Source: Apus apus
Taxonomy: Eukaryota > Chordata > Aves > Apodiformes > Apodidae
Direction of reading: 5' to 3'
DNA: 64,000 bases
Assembly: GCF_020740795.1 (NCBI RefSeq)
Contig: NC_067287.1
Span: 33,163,501-33,227,500 of the forward strand
Part shown: piece after piece, positions 51,467-62,985 of the stretch
Numbering within the stretch: position 1 is the stretch's first letter
Layout: every line of letters begins with the position of its first letter
Notes under the pieces: model-generated
Told to the model about the DNA's origin: nothing
The model's database searches: none
What the model saw: only the letters and a program-made list of their open reading frames with translations
Translations under genes and position numbers: made by a program

Positions 51467-52791
51467 TACACAGGACTGAAATTACTCTTTCCATTAGAAA
51501 AAGAGGACTCTGCTACATTAACTGACTTCTAAGTACATGACTATCGATAAGTGCCCCTGAAGTTTGAAGACATACACTATACTTTTCCAATCCAAAATGC
51601 TGGAAAAAAAAATGCTATGTTCCGAAAAATGTAACTAATATTGTATCTTGACTGTTTTGCCAGTGGCCAGAGAGTAGCTATTTCTAGGCTGCTGAAGGCA
51701 TTCCCTGTTGAAATCTATATCAGAAGGAAAAGAGGCTGTGTACAGGGAGTTGAGATTTACCTCAGATTGCAATGTGGCATGTCAGATAGATGCAGTTGCC
51801 ACATCCAAGTAAGTATTTCTTTATTTCTTTTTGCATCAGCTGGAAACTGGGTTTTTGTACAGGAGTTAGCGTGGCTCATTTAAAGAGCTTTAAACTGGAT
51901 TTCAAGGGAGAAGGGGATAATAACTGGTTCCCAGCTCTTGGGTGATGGATGTTATGGATGCCAGTTCCTGACTGAGCTAGGTAAAGAAAACTCAATGGAG
52001 GAGGAAATAAGGGTCTGGAGCTGTGTCGTAACTTCAGTGGAGACAGGATGGCACGAGGTGTGAGTTGACTAGGAGGTGGGAATAAGTAAGTCCTGGAGTG
52101 AAGTTGGGGGAACGGAAAACAGTTTTAAAGCTGAGGGAAAGGAATTGACAAAGGAAATGGCAGGAGAGGTCTATAGTTACATAAAAAGGAAGGGTGTTCT
52201 TGTAGTAGGCTTTTTAATTTTGGTTGGGCTTTTTTGTTCGTTTGTTTCAATTTCGAAACATACCAATGTTTTCTTTTCAATTACTTCATCAGTAAAGCAA
52301 AGCAGCATTTACAACTTCAATAAGAGAACCAGTGTAGGAGCTTAAATCTGAACTTGTCAGCAAAGAAGCTAGGTGAACACCTTTATATTTCTTAGTTTTC
52401 ACTTCCCTAAATTCAACATCTGACTGTGCCAGTCCTACCTCATGCTGTTCATTCCTCTGTTTACTTCTATCCTTTGCCTTTTGTATGTGTGTGCGTGCTT
52501 CCATTTCCTGGGATGTTAGTGTGAATGAGTCACTTGTACAGTCATCACTTTATGCCATCTAAAGCTGTCTGGTTTTGGCTATTACCGGAAATGCTAGCTT
52601 TAACTTCGCTTTTTCCAGTTAGCTGGTTAGAGATAAATACCAGGCTGAAGAAATTTTTGCTTCTAAACATTCTGGTAATTGTTGCGATTGACGTTGGAGA
52701 GACTGCTAAGTCAACAAAAATAAACATACATATATACACACACACACAATAACAAAGATCTGGCTGCAGAAGCTGCAAACTACAACGGAGT

Positions 52792-52913
52792 TTGTGGATT
52801 ATTTGCCAGTTCCTTTATGAAGGATCACAACTGTGCCAATCATTACAAATTAAAGCTTCTAAGAAAAACAATGTGCTTAGAAAATTACCCTTTCCCACAT
52901 TATTTCAAAAACT
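52792..52913. repeat. 122-bp duplicated segment, copy A
   Basis: This aligns without gaps to 54666-54787 with four mismatches by my count (about 97% identity). Homology stops sharply at both edges. No poly-A tail, terminal repeat or obvious target-site duplication is seen. Confidence 0.95.
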
Positions 52914-54301
52914 ACATACTGAGTTTTATACTTGTCTGCCTTAGCAAAAAAAATAATTTAGAGAGCTTTCTTGTATTTCTGTGTCTAAGTGGCAGGATAA
53001 AAAAGGCCTAGTTGAAAGGCTAGGTAATAAGGATCTATTACTGGGAACTTCCTCGATTGCTTGTGATCTGCTTTGTCTACCTCTATTCCAGCTTGAAGGA
53101 AGCCAATGGTATCATGAACAAATGAAAGTATTTAAGTAAATTAGTGCCAATTATTGCCCATAGACCTTTGATCTCCTTTGTCAAGTGACTTACTTATATG
53201 ATGTCTGCTACAGATCAAAAAATGTCTCATTCAAAAGGCAGTTTAGTTTGGGAGCAGCAGAGTGCCAGTTCCTAAGGAAATGTGTTAGGAATTTATGAAA
53301 TTTGCATTAATGACTCTTTAATGTAGAGAAAAGCCAATACTAATGCTGGACTGATTACTGGCTGTCCTAAGTTCACAGGCTTCTGGAGTAAGAGGCTGTA
53401 TTTACTCCCAGAGATTTTCTGAATTTGTCCTGAATAATTTGACCATTTAATATCAATTATTTAATCTCAAAACATTTCCTAGCTTCCCCATGACAGAAAG
53501 GCCTTCACAAATGTATGCATTTGGTATTTTACTGAGCCAGATGTCATAGGTGAACTATTTTGTATTGTGCTTTCCATGGAAATACAATAAAAGATAAACA
53601 TACAGTAAAAGAGGAGTTAAAATCAATAGCACATGAGGCTTAAATCTTTAAAGCTGTTTTACTTGGGCCAGTGATAATTAAATCAGAAAACTTGGACTTT
53701 TCTGGAGGGTTCGGGGTTTTTTTAGTTGAAAATGCAGTGCCAAGTTCACTTTCATCTTGGATTGCACTCTTCCTTTATAAATTGTAAGAATTAACCTAAA
53801 GAAGGATTTAAACATTTCACTATTAGAACCTTCACTCCCTTCATCCCACTTCTTCCCATACCTGATAAAATATTCTGGGAATGTATGACCTTGTGGGAAG
53901 GTAGCAAGAAGATAAAGGAAATTCTGTTTGCTGAGTAGACTTTGCAATACAGGCTGTTACACAGCCTAAATTTTCCTTCTTGGGAAATTACCCAAGCATC
54001 AAGAAGCCCTGCTTTTGACAAAGGTGCTATTTTAAGGAAAATGTGTGAGTTGAGTGGAAGAATAGAAATATTGTACCCTGGAAAGATTTTTGTTCTCTGT
54101 ACAAATGAACTAATTTATCCTCATAATCACACAGTGACAATTATGTACAGTAGCTCATGATATACAAAACTCAATTTTCAAATTAAAAAGGGAAACTTAT
54201 TTATTATTTCCACTTCTGGCTGATTGTGTTATATATTTTTCTTCTAATTGGAGCAAACTTTTGAGAATATTGGATGATTAAGTGAAAATGGAGTACTAAT
54301 T

Positions 54302-54478
54302 CTGGTGAGGCACTGGCACAGGTTGCCCCGGGAAGCTGGAAGAGTTTAAGGCCAGGTTGGATGGAGCTTGGAGCATTGTGGTCTAGTGGGAGGTGTCCCT
54401 GCCCAGGGCAGGGGCGGTGGAAGTAGATGATCTTTAAGGCTCCTTCCAGCCCGAATCAGTCTAGGAGTCTATGATTCT
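54302..54478 (+). mobile_element. CR1 LINE 3'-end fragment
   Basis: The segment reads as CR1 sense 3' UTR: 'ggcactggcacaggttgcccc', 'ggtgtccctgcccagggcag', 'tagatgatctttaaggc', 'tccttccagccc' and a terminal TCTATGATTCTTT. It is 5'-truncated and only the untranslated tail remains. It sits about 190 bp upstream of copy B of the local duplication. Confidence 0.95.
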
Positions 54479-54665
54479 TTAATTTTAGAATCTAAATGTA
54501 TACTTGCAGATTCCAGGAAGAAGGCACCAAGGTTTAACGTGAGTGATTCGAAAGGATAGAATTTTCCTGAACTAGTGAGAGTTGCGGTATCACATTTGGA
54601 AAAACTCAAATATAGAATATGAGAGTCGAGGGGCAAACTTGGAATTAATCCATGGGCAACTGAGA

Positions 54666-54787
54666 TTGTGGATGATTTGCAAGTTCCTTTATGAAGGTTC
54701 ACAACTGTGCCAATCATTATAAATTAAAGCTTCTAAGAAAAACAATGTGCTTAGAAAATTACCCTTTCCCACATTATTTCAAAAACT
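54666..54787. repeat. 122-bp duplicated segment, copy B
   Basis: Direct-orientation partner of 52792-52913, offset by 1874 bp. The sequence right and left of the unit does not match the flanks of copy A. Confidence 0.95.
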
Positions 54788-57700
54788 GAAATTGAATATG
54801 TATTGTGTAGCTTTTCATTCCTATGAAGTCACAGGAGCCAGGCAAAGTGTGACAGTTATTACTATCTATTTATCAAATCTGAATATTTGATTATATTTCT
54901 GCGTTTATTCAGCCTAGATGATGTCAAACTATCATCACCTTTATTTGCATTATGATGCTAAGTACTTGTTAAATTTTAAATTTTTAATTATTTCTCCCCA
55001 TACAACTTCTCTCAGTTGTGGATTTATTTTGATTTTAGTGTCAAACTAACATCATCATTCAGATGTCTCTCAAATCCTAAAGACAGTCTTAGACAACTTC
55101 AGGTTACCTTGTACAGAGCTATTTTCTTCTTTTAAATCATGACTGAACTGCTTAGCAGGGGTGAATAAAAGGGTTTGCCATGACTCTTTCTCTAACCTTT
55201 CTTGAAAAATTTAAAATTCTCCCATGGCCATGTATCAGAAGACTGCATGGTAGAATAACTGGTACTAGGCTAAGTGCATTAAATGAGTTAGTCTGTTTCT
55301 GTGTCACAGTTTGACTCAGGATTGGCAAGTAAAGCAGCGACAAACCAAGACATGCTGGAAATGAGAATGTGCTATGAAAGCAAGAAAACCCCACTGTTAC
55401 CTCTATTAACTTTGTGCAGGAATGCACTCAATAGCACTCCTTTTTAAGATATTTTCCTAGTTTAGTTTTGTTTTATACTCTTGCATGGTATTATTTTGAT
55501 GGGTTAAAAGCTGTGCTTAATACTTAGGGGATTTATTTCTAGCGCCTGAAGTCTAAGACACTATTGTAGCCAGGTTGTGTATAGACATCTATTTCTGTGG
55601 ATCTTTTGGCATTAAACTTGATCCACTTTGACAGAACCTGATCAAATTCAGGGCAAACTTCCTGAAGCTGTGACAGTAATGTCAGGGTTGGCCGTTGCCC
55701 TTGGTCTTGAACAGTTGCTTTCCTTTCACTGTAAATAATAGTATGTACTGTACTCAGAAAATGATGGAGAAGGGGATGTCTGTACTTTGATTGGAAAACT
55801 GAAAATTAACTGAATAATGACAAGAAATGCAGAGAATATCCCAAAAAGAGAGCATGCTGCTGCTAATGCCCAGTGCTGTAACTCAGAAGTATTCAGGGGT
55901 TAGCAACAAGCATTTCAGTGAAGACTCTTCCTTTCTTTTAATGGTGTATTATTTTGAAAAAATCAGTCATGAGATAACGTTGAGACACCAGCTAGGAGGA
56001 GGATGGCATTAGCAAATAGAGATAATTAACTAGCACATCATTATCAGATATAAACAAGAAACTTCCAAACAGACCAACAAAAAAGTAAGGCTCATGAGAG
56101 CAGAGGGGGTATACAGGTAAATGTAGACTGTAGCAGTAATTAATGTAATTAAGTCTACATGTGTGCCATGTTAGAACTAACTGATAAATCCATGGCACAG
56201 CACCATGTTTTTTTACCCTGTGTTTTAGCAATACTGTAGGTTATCTTGTGGCCAGCCACGTGTCCCCTAAGTAATTCCTCCAATAAAGAGGTTGGGCAAA
56301 AATTATTTATGGATTATACACTGTGAATGGAGCAAACAGATCACTAGAAATTTGCTACTGGGGAAAGGGGAAAAATAATATCTTACTAGATTAAGTTTTA
56401 CTATGTAAAATAATGTAGGATTGTAAAACTGGAGTTCTAGTTAGAAATAATAATAAGGGTACTGCTTCTGTTTCTTTGTAAAATAGCAGAAAATGAGTGA
56501 TTGAATGTTTCCTCAGTTTACATAATGTATCAGAATTTTTAACAAGTTCAGTAGTAATTGCATCTCTAGTAGAAAGCAAACATTTCTGAATTTATTCATA
56601 GAAGAAAAAAATAGTCTTTCAGGCAAGTTTGTTGAAAAATCATTATTAATAGCAGAAAATGAGATCTGAATTGTTGTGCCAAACACTTTGCCAAACTTTA
56701 TGTGGATAAATTATTTTATATGTCAATGTAGAAATTCAGCTTTTAAAATGAGCTTAGAAAGATGAAAGACAAATGCATTTTTCTGTGTATTTTGGCAGGA
56801 AAGCATCATAATGAAAAAATAATGCTGTTGTATTTTCTGGCTAAAATAAAAATCCCTTTGATCCCAAAATTCTGTTGCTTTACAAGAAAAATAATGAGGA
56901 CATATCCAATGTTTTTCAGTACAGCTTATACTGGAGCCTCCAAATAATTAGTGCTACTCATGGTCTGGTCTGTAATTTCACCAAGACCTATTTTGCATGT
57001 GTTTGGTTTTTAATACATATGCTGAAAGTTAGGAAAAGACTGATTAAGCATGGGAGAAACATGGGTTAGTTGTCAAGAAAGAAATGAAAATTCGGGCTCT
57101 GTTGGGTGTTGAAGATATAACTGTACCTCCTGGTTTCTGGCACAGTTCAGAGTGGTTGTGGGAAACTGGTTTGTCTCTTTGTGCAGATTTTGCCTTTCTG
57201 AGATGTTGCTTGCTAGTGTTTTCCTAGATGCTATAGCTATGATTAGCTTCTAACGTTAGAGACAAAGATCTGTCACTCAGTGAAAAGCTTAATCTGTTCA
57301 AGGTAACTTCTATTAATGTTACCTGCCACTTAAGCATCATCTCTTTAGCCTTCCTGCTTAAAAAGCTGTATCCCAAACACAGTGACAGGTCATCCCATGT
57401 AGTCCCATATGCAGTCCTACTGTTGCTCTTTTAGGTAATGCAGACATGGGATCTTCATAGCTATGTAAACAAAACCACTAAAGACAAAAACCACTAAATA
57501 AAAAACAGTGTCTCTGAAGGCTAGGAACTTCTTAGTCCTTAGATCTTTAATTTCTATTAAGTTAATATTAAATAATTTAGTCAAAGTTTAATATTGTCCC
57601 TTAAGGAAAGAGGATATCTCTAAGGACTCTGTTGGTGGCTGAAAGAGATATTGAGCCTATTCTCTAATTAGAATTCAGAGATCCTTAAGGGAATTTGTTA

Positions 57701-58453
57701 GTTGGAAAATGTGTGTTTCTAAAACATTAAAGCAGAAGTTTTCCAGAGGTACTCCCACATCTGCATGCATAACCTCATCTTTGGCAACTTGAACATGCCA
57801 GCTGCCTTGGAATAAACGTATTTTCTTTGTGTAAATTACTGTGGTTGCACTGATCCTGTGTGAATAATAGCCCTGCACTGGAGTGAAATATTCAATATTG
57901 AAGTGATCTACAAGATACAAAATACTTCTTCAAGTGTTGAAACCCATACTGCAAAAAGGTCATTGTCTCCTGTAAAATACAATTTATGGAAAAGTACAGG
58001 AATTTGGTAACTCTAAATTGATGAAATATTTATTAAAACAGAATCGTATGTTTGTGGCAATGATTCTAGGGTCTGCAGAGTAAGACTTAGTTGAGAGGGT
58101 TGGATGTGCCAGCCAACTATTCATTGTGTCAGGACATTAAAAGTCCAAAGTGTTACTTTTTATACAATTCTGTATTCTGGGAGGTTATTTCAATTGTGGC
58201 TTAAAATGAAAGTAATTGCAGTGCCTCTAATCTGTACTGAAGATGGGACATGAGACCTGCAGTCAGCTGAGCACAGCTATAAACCTTGTCTTGTTTTTAA
58301 TTGTGCTTACATTATAGTTATATTAACGTGGCTCACAAAATTTTCCAAGCTTCCAACCCTTAAGACTATGCACTACTCTGCTAATGACTTTTGCACAGCA
58401 CTTGAGGAATTTGATTGAAGTTTATATTGTCATTTATGTGTTATACAGGTAAG

Positions 58454-58568
58454 ATGAAAGGAAGAAAGAAAGGATGTTCCTTACCTTCAACTTTGATCTT
58501 GCTGTTCGTCTGTATCACTGGGTGTAAAACTTCTGACGTAGATGACAACGAAGAGGAGTATGTTCTGG
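58454..58568 (+). CDS. TFPI: First coding exon of a secreted or membrane protein, probably TFPI (partial)
   Basis: The exon spans 58449-58568 between an acceptor (GTGTTATACAG) and a donor (CTGG|GTAAGAG). The first AUG (58454) has A at -3 and A at +4, a good context. It encodes 38 residues plus one base, ending in phase 1. There is a basic n-region (MKGRKKG), a hydrophobic core (LPSTLILLFVCIT), a short polar c-region, then the acidic stretch SDVDDNEEEYVLG. Human TFPI, a Kunitz inhibitor of factor Xa and factor VIIa/tissue factor, has a signal peptide followed by DSEEDEEHTIIT, which aligns ungapped with DVDDNEEEYVLG. Phase 1 also fits a following Kunitz exon. Alternatives are CALCRL or CALCR, whose first coding exons also carry a signal peptide; in CALCR this is followed by a ...YVVG-like segment. 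No Kunitz or receptor exon is visible before the window ends, so the name is provisional. Confidence 0.45.
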
Positions 58569-58936
58569 GTAAGAGGTTACAAAAATGACACACAAAACTA
58601 GCTCAAACAACAAGATCCACTTTGCTAAAATGCACTTTAGACGCAATTCTGTACTTGAGAGCTTTTCTGGGAAACTTTGAAGGTGGGAACTAAACTAAAA
58701 ATACGCTGGCTTCTAACAGGGAGACTCAATTTTACATCAAGCTGTATCAAATTGGCTTCCGTAAAGCCCTGTTTTCCATGGTTTTGGAACTTCTAATCAA
58801 ACATTGTATTAAGTATCAAAATTACTCCCTTAAAGCTCTGCTTTAGGACCCGTGGAAGGGGTCAGTGGTTAGGGAAACGAATGTACAGCTGGTAAACTCG
58901 GGTTTTATCTCCTCATGCAAGTGGAGCAGTTACATA

Positions 58937-59548
58937 ATGGATAGACTGGTGTTACTCTGTCCTGTGCACAGCTCTCTTGAGTTTCAGTTAATTTGCAAAT
59001 TTTTGTCTAAAACTGCAATTACTGCCCTTGTTTTTCTGGGCCTTGAAGGAGGTCTTTATATAGCACCAAGTGGCTGGATATTGCTGGATAAACAAAAACT
59101 CACCAGTTTGAGATTTTTGTTCAGAAATGTCAGAAGTCTGACTGTAGAACTGGTGAGGTTCTTTGGTTCCTACCATTGTAAGACCATTGCTTGCTTTCAC
59201 GTAATTGAAATTAAGTGGCACGGGTCAAACTTCTATACTGGATATCATTGTGAAAGATATTTTCGTTTCCTCCCAAAGAATTCTGAGGAAACAGATGTGG
59301 ACCATTCTAAAATATTCTTTCCTTTGAGAAAATTATTTAAAATTGTGATCTCTTTCTTAAGCTGTAGAGAACTATGCAGTGGATACTTCTCTGATTTTAC
59401 AGGTCTGATTTTGAGGTCAAACTGGGAATGCAACCCAGGGAAAACTTTTTTTATTATTTTTTTCTTTTTCTTTTTTTTATGTTTGCACTCTACTCAATCT
59501 GTCTGTGAATTTTCTGATTTCCAGCCATACTGTTTCTCTCTGTCTTGA
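58937..59548 (+). other. Unassigned long open frame (203 codons from ATG)
   Basis: The frame is open from 58865 (first ATG at 58937) to a TGA at 59546-59548. The translation is rich in F, L, C and S and includes a run of phenylalanines from a T-rich tract near 59447-59480. I recognise no domain and see no clear signal peptide or repeat pattern. It lies within the putative intron, about 300 bp after the signal-peptide exon, in the same orientation. It is the longest open frame in the window. T-richness lowers stop density and may explain it, but the length is still unusual. It is not called as a gene. Confidence 0.2.
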
Positions 59549-61499
59549 CTTTGAAGCAGTGTTCTTTGAAACAAAAATATGAATTGTGAGCAGTCATGGC
59601 TACACTACAAACAAGGCTTGTGCTTTAGGTCTGTTTTACAATTAGTCACTACAGTTAAAGGTATGCACCATTCTGCATTAAGCATATGCCTAGCATGGTT
59701 ATGGAGACTGTTTTGTACAGAATAAATGTGTTTCTCTTTAACCCTGAAGTACAAAAATGCCCCTCTTGGTTGAGGGCATAGTCACATTTTTCTTAGTTCT
59801 ACCCTGCAACTTTGAGTTATACAGAAATCCCTAGCCTAAGCTTACAGTTCATGAAGGCAAATTTGTCTTGCTTGTTATAATAACACACTTCATCCCAAAA
59901 CAAGAAATCTACTGGATTATATTTTTCCTCTATTTGTTTTGTTTATGAAAGCCAATAAGAAAAATAGTCTCCGTTTTTCTTGGGCATTATTTTTTCACTC
60001 GTTATTTTAAAACCAGTTATTTAAGATTACACAACTAGTAACTGATTTGGTATGAGGAACAAATCTGAATTTTTTGGCTTGTTTTCCAGAGAGAAAATAA
60101 TCAAATGTGATGCTTAAAAATGAAACTTGGATGCTGTTTTTGAGACTACTGAAGACTCAGTTGCACTGTTTACAAAAGTAACCTTTGCAGTACTCCTATT
60201 TGTATAAAATCATTAGATTGTTGCTACTTAAAATTATGTTTGTGGTTTCTTAACAGTGATATTCTGGTCCCAGTGAATTTAACCGTAGAAATTTTGTAGA
60301 CTGCAGTTTCACTGATAGCACTTTTTTTCTGAGTTAGAGGGTTGTGAAACATGGACACATGTTACCACAGAATTCAATAACTTTTAGGCATTAAAGGATA
60401 AAATAAGTTGTTTGCATTCATTTCACATAATGTCATACTGTTGGATCACGTTGGTTACAAGTACTTGGTGAATCTAAGAGGAGTTTTTGGTCTACTAGTG
60501 TTTAAATTCCAGTAATAATTAAGGTTGCAAGTGAAGTCCAAGGGGGGGATAAAAAAGTACCCTCAATTTGTTGTCTTGTGGGAAAATGTCAATTTTTCTA
60601 CCCATAAATGTAATAACAACAAAAAGATAAAAAATAACTAGTTTATGTATATTGTTCAGTAATAACTCATGTGGTCATGATCACTTTAGTAGATGTTCCA
60701 AAGACACAAGAAAATAATTTATAAGTTGAATGTGCTTTTTATTAATATATGGAAGTTTATCAAGAATTAATGTGACTGCTTAAAGAAAGAGTAGGAAACA
60801 CATGGGTAGGAAGAGCACTGAACAGTGTGTGGGTGGGAAGCTGTCAAACTGACAAAAATGGAGAGAGAAGAAACAGCTATTCATTAGTGACAAGGTGCTT
60901 AGCATTGATATCACTTATCAAAAAGAGACATTGACAAAAAAGCCTCAAAAGTGGACAGCATGTCTTTGTAATTAAGGATAACCACAGAAACTCATATATG
61001 GTTGAGAACCCATAACCTAAGCAAAGAAAACAAAAAACTATTTTACATTAAAAGTCTGAAATACTTCCAACCAAGTTTCGTTTTCCCAGTTGAATTTGTA
61101 TAGTTGCTTCTGAAAAGCAACAGCAATAATACTGTTGTCTTTAATATTTATTGTGCTATATGTATAATATATAGGATGCATTTTTAACAACCAGCCCTAC
61201 AGATTATCCTAGAGTCTGAATGTCAAGTTAAAGTATTTTACTGTGCTTACAGCTAGGTAGAAAGTAGTATTTTTTTTTTACTTGTATTAATTAATGTAAG
61301 AGGATAAGAGAGATTACTCACCACTTCTGGTTCTGTAATACCATGCTGCTTACTACTAAAGCAGTAATAGTTCTGTGCATTGATCATATAAGGTCTATGT
61401 GCTCAGGGCTATAGAATGACTAACTGCAGATTATCAGAGCTCTTGCAGTGGAATTACTGCTTGTGGGTTTATGGTGCGTGTTCCTGTATTAAACAGCCA

Positions 61500-61625
61500 G
61501 TTGCAGAAGTTGCCATGTGAATTGCAATAAATGGGGGAATGGCCGTGCTGCGTAGGAGCTGTCTGGGCCAGTATCCTGTTTCTCATGGTTGCTGAAGTAG
61601 GAAAACTGAAGGAATGAGAGAAGGT
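61500..61625. mobile_element. Possible ancient LINE (CR1/L3-type) remnant
   Basis: 'ctgtctgggccagtatcctgtttctc' resembles a phrase ('..ggcccagtatcctgtctc..') found in old amniote CR1/L3-type elements. The flanks are too decayed to delimit. Low confidence without alignment. Confidence 0.3.
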
Positions 61626-61841
61626 AGTGACAGAAAATACCTGCACCAAGCTGGTGCTCATAGTGAGCCATTTCATCAGCATTACTTTGCACTTACCATG
61701 ACCCATAGAATGGAAAAACTGTTAAGACTGAGCAGAGCAGTAGATGCTTTGTGTCTTCTGTTATGAAAACCTATGTAGCTGATGTAATTAAGTCATTATA
61801 TTAAAATTTGAGGAGAGGAGGTTTTGTTTTGCTTTATTTTG

Positions 61842-61886
61842 CTTTTAGTATGGCAAGTAGTAGCTTTTTAGTATGGCAAGTAATAG
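61842..61886. repeat. 22/23-bp tandem duplication
   Basis: CTTTTAGTATGGCAAGTAGTAG (61842-61863) is followed by the same unit with one extra T and one substitution (61864-61886). A partial third CTTTT follows. Confidence 0.92.
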
Positions 61887-62249
61887 CTTTTGTGTGATGG
61901 TGAGCATCAGCTGTAACCATTACCTAACATACTTCTAGCCAAACAAAATCACTTTTTTTTGGTTTAGGGTAGTATAGTCCTATAATTCTGCAGATTCTCT
62001 CACTCCATTTGGACCAGATGCCTAAATTGGATGAGTAATAAATATCCAACAGGGCTAGATCCAGTGTGGAGAGTGAAACTACTTTTATTTTTAAAACTAC
62101 AAATACAACATGCTAAACTTCAAGAGAGTCAATGCATTCATAAACATAAGGTGGAGAATAACTGTAGAAGTACCTGTTTAACAAGATTGTATTTGCTGGA
62201 AAGTAAGTGGAAGTGGGAGAGTATTACAAAAATCATACAATATAGTTGT

Positions 62250-62280
62250 AAAAAAAAAAAACAAACAACAAAACAACAAT
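62250..62280 (-). repeat. Short A-rich tract with CAAA units
   Basis: A 13-A run is followed by imperfect CAAACAACAAAACAACAA units. It belongs to the same class of low-complexity tracts seen elsewhere in the window. Confidence 0.8.
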
Positions 62281-62799
62281 AAAGGATAATTATTCCACTC
62301 TATTTGGCACCAGTAACATCTCGGAGGGATTCTGTTCATCTCTGGACAGCACACTTGAACAGACCAATAGGAAGACATCCAAAGGGCAGGGCTAGAAAGC
62401 AAAGCCAATAAAATCCTGGAAGAAAGATGTTTATTTAGTGTAAAGATAATTAAGAGGAGTCTTGCAAAAGAAAGAAAGGAAGAAAGGAGGTAGACAAGAG
62501 TTGGTCTACTGAAGTGATGCAGTGAGTGCAAGGGGGCTGCTGCACCACAGTTTCAGGTAGCTTAGGAAGGGCTGAACCTGGAGAGCCCCAAGTAGAGTCT
62601 CACAGTGCAGGAGGCTGCTTGCTGTCTTGCAGCAGCCTTGAATTGCAAGACACAGATGTTGAATTAGAAAATCAAAACAAATTAACTATCTATATGGCTT
62701 TAAAATATTCTGTCTATGCACTGAAGGAAGTAAAAAAATATTTAATATGGAATAAGGAGTATTTAGGCTGTATATTACAAAAAGGTCTGTCTTGCAAGA

Positions 62800-62985
62800 A
62801 GGTAGTAAAATCCTGGAACAGGCTGCTTCAGGTTTTTGGGAGTTTTACTTCACAGGAGTGTTAAGAACAGTTTGTACATCTGTCAGGAAAGGTCTCAAGG
62901 TATTTATCGCTCAGAAATATGCCAAAACTTGAAATAGAAACTGAATTAAAATTCCTTCCAGTTTTGACTTCCCATGTTTCTATTG
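62800..62985 (+). mobile_element. Old CR1 LINE 3' fragment
   Basis: The sequence keeps CR1 landmarks in order: 'cctggaacaggctgc', 'gttaagaacagtttgtacatctgtcagg', 'aaaggtctcaaggtattt', then 'ttccttccagttttgac' and a degenerate 'tgtttctattg' tail. It is highly diverged, 5'-truncated and lacks the clean ATTCTATG terminus. It is closer to the ancient CR1 types shared with turtles and crocodilians than to the 31.7 and 39.6 kb copies. Confidence 0.75.

Larger units (their letters stand above)
47695..58448 (+). other. Putative 5' UTR intron (about 10.75 kb)
   Basis: The intron is bounded by GT at 47695 and AG at 58447-58448, if the flanking exons are joined. It is AT-rich and without convincing coding exons. 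It carries CR1 copies at 51311-51466 and 54302-54478, a 122-bp duplicated segment at 52792-52913 and 54666-54787, a short CA/TA simple repeat near 52727-52748 and a T/G tract near 52207-52247. A weak exon-like interval lies at 50960-51005, with a good acceptor but an ordinary donor; I do not call it. Confidence 0.4.

Noticed and set aside
52727..52748. TA/CA dinucleotide stretch
   Set aside because: Too short to count as a notable microsatellite.
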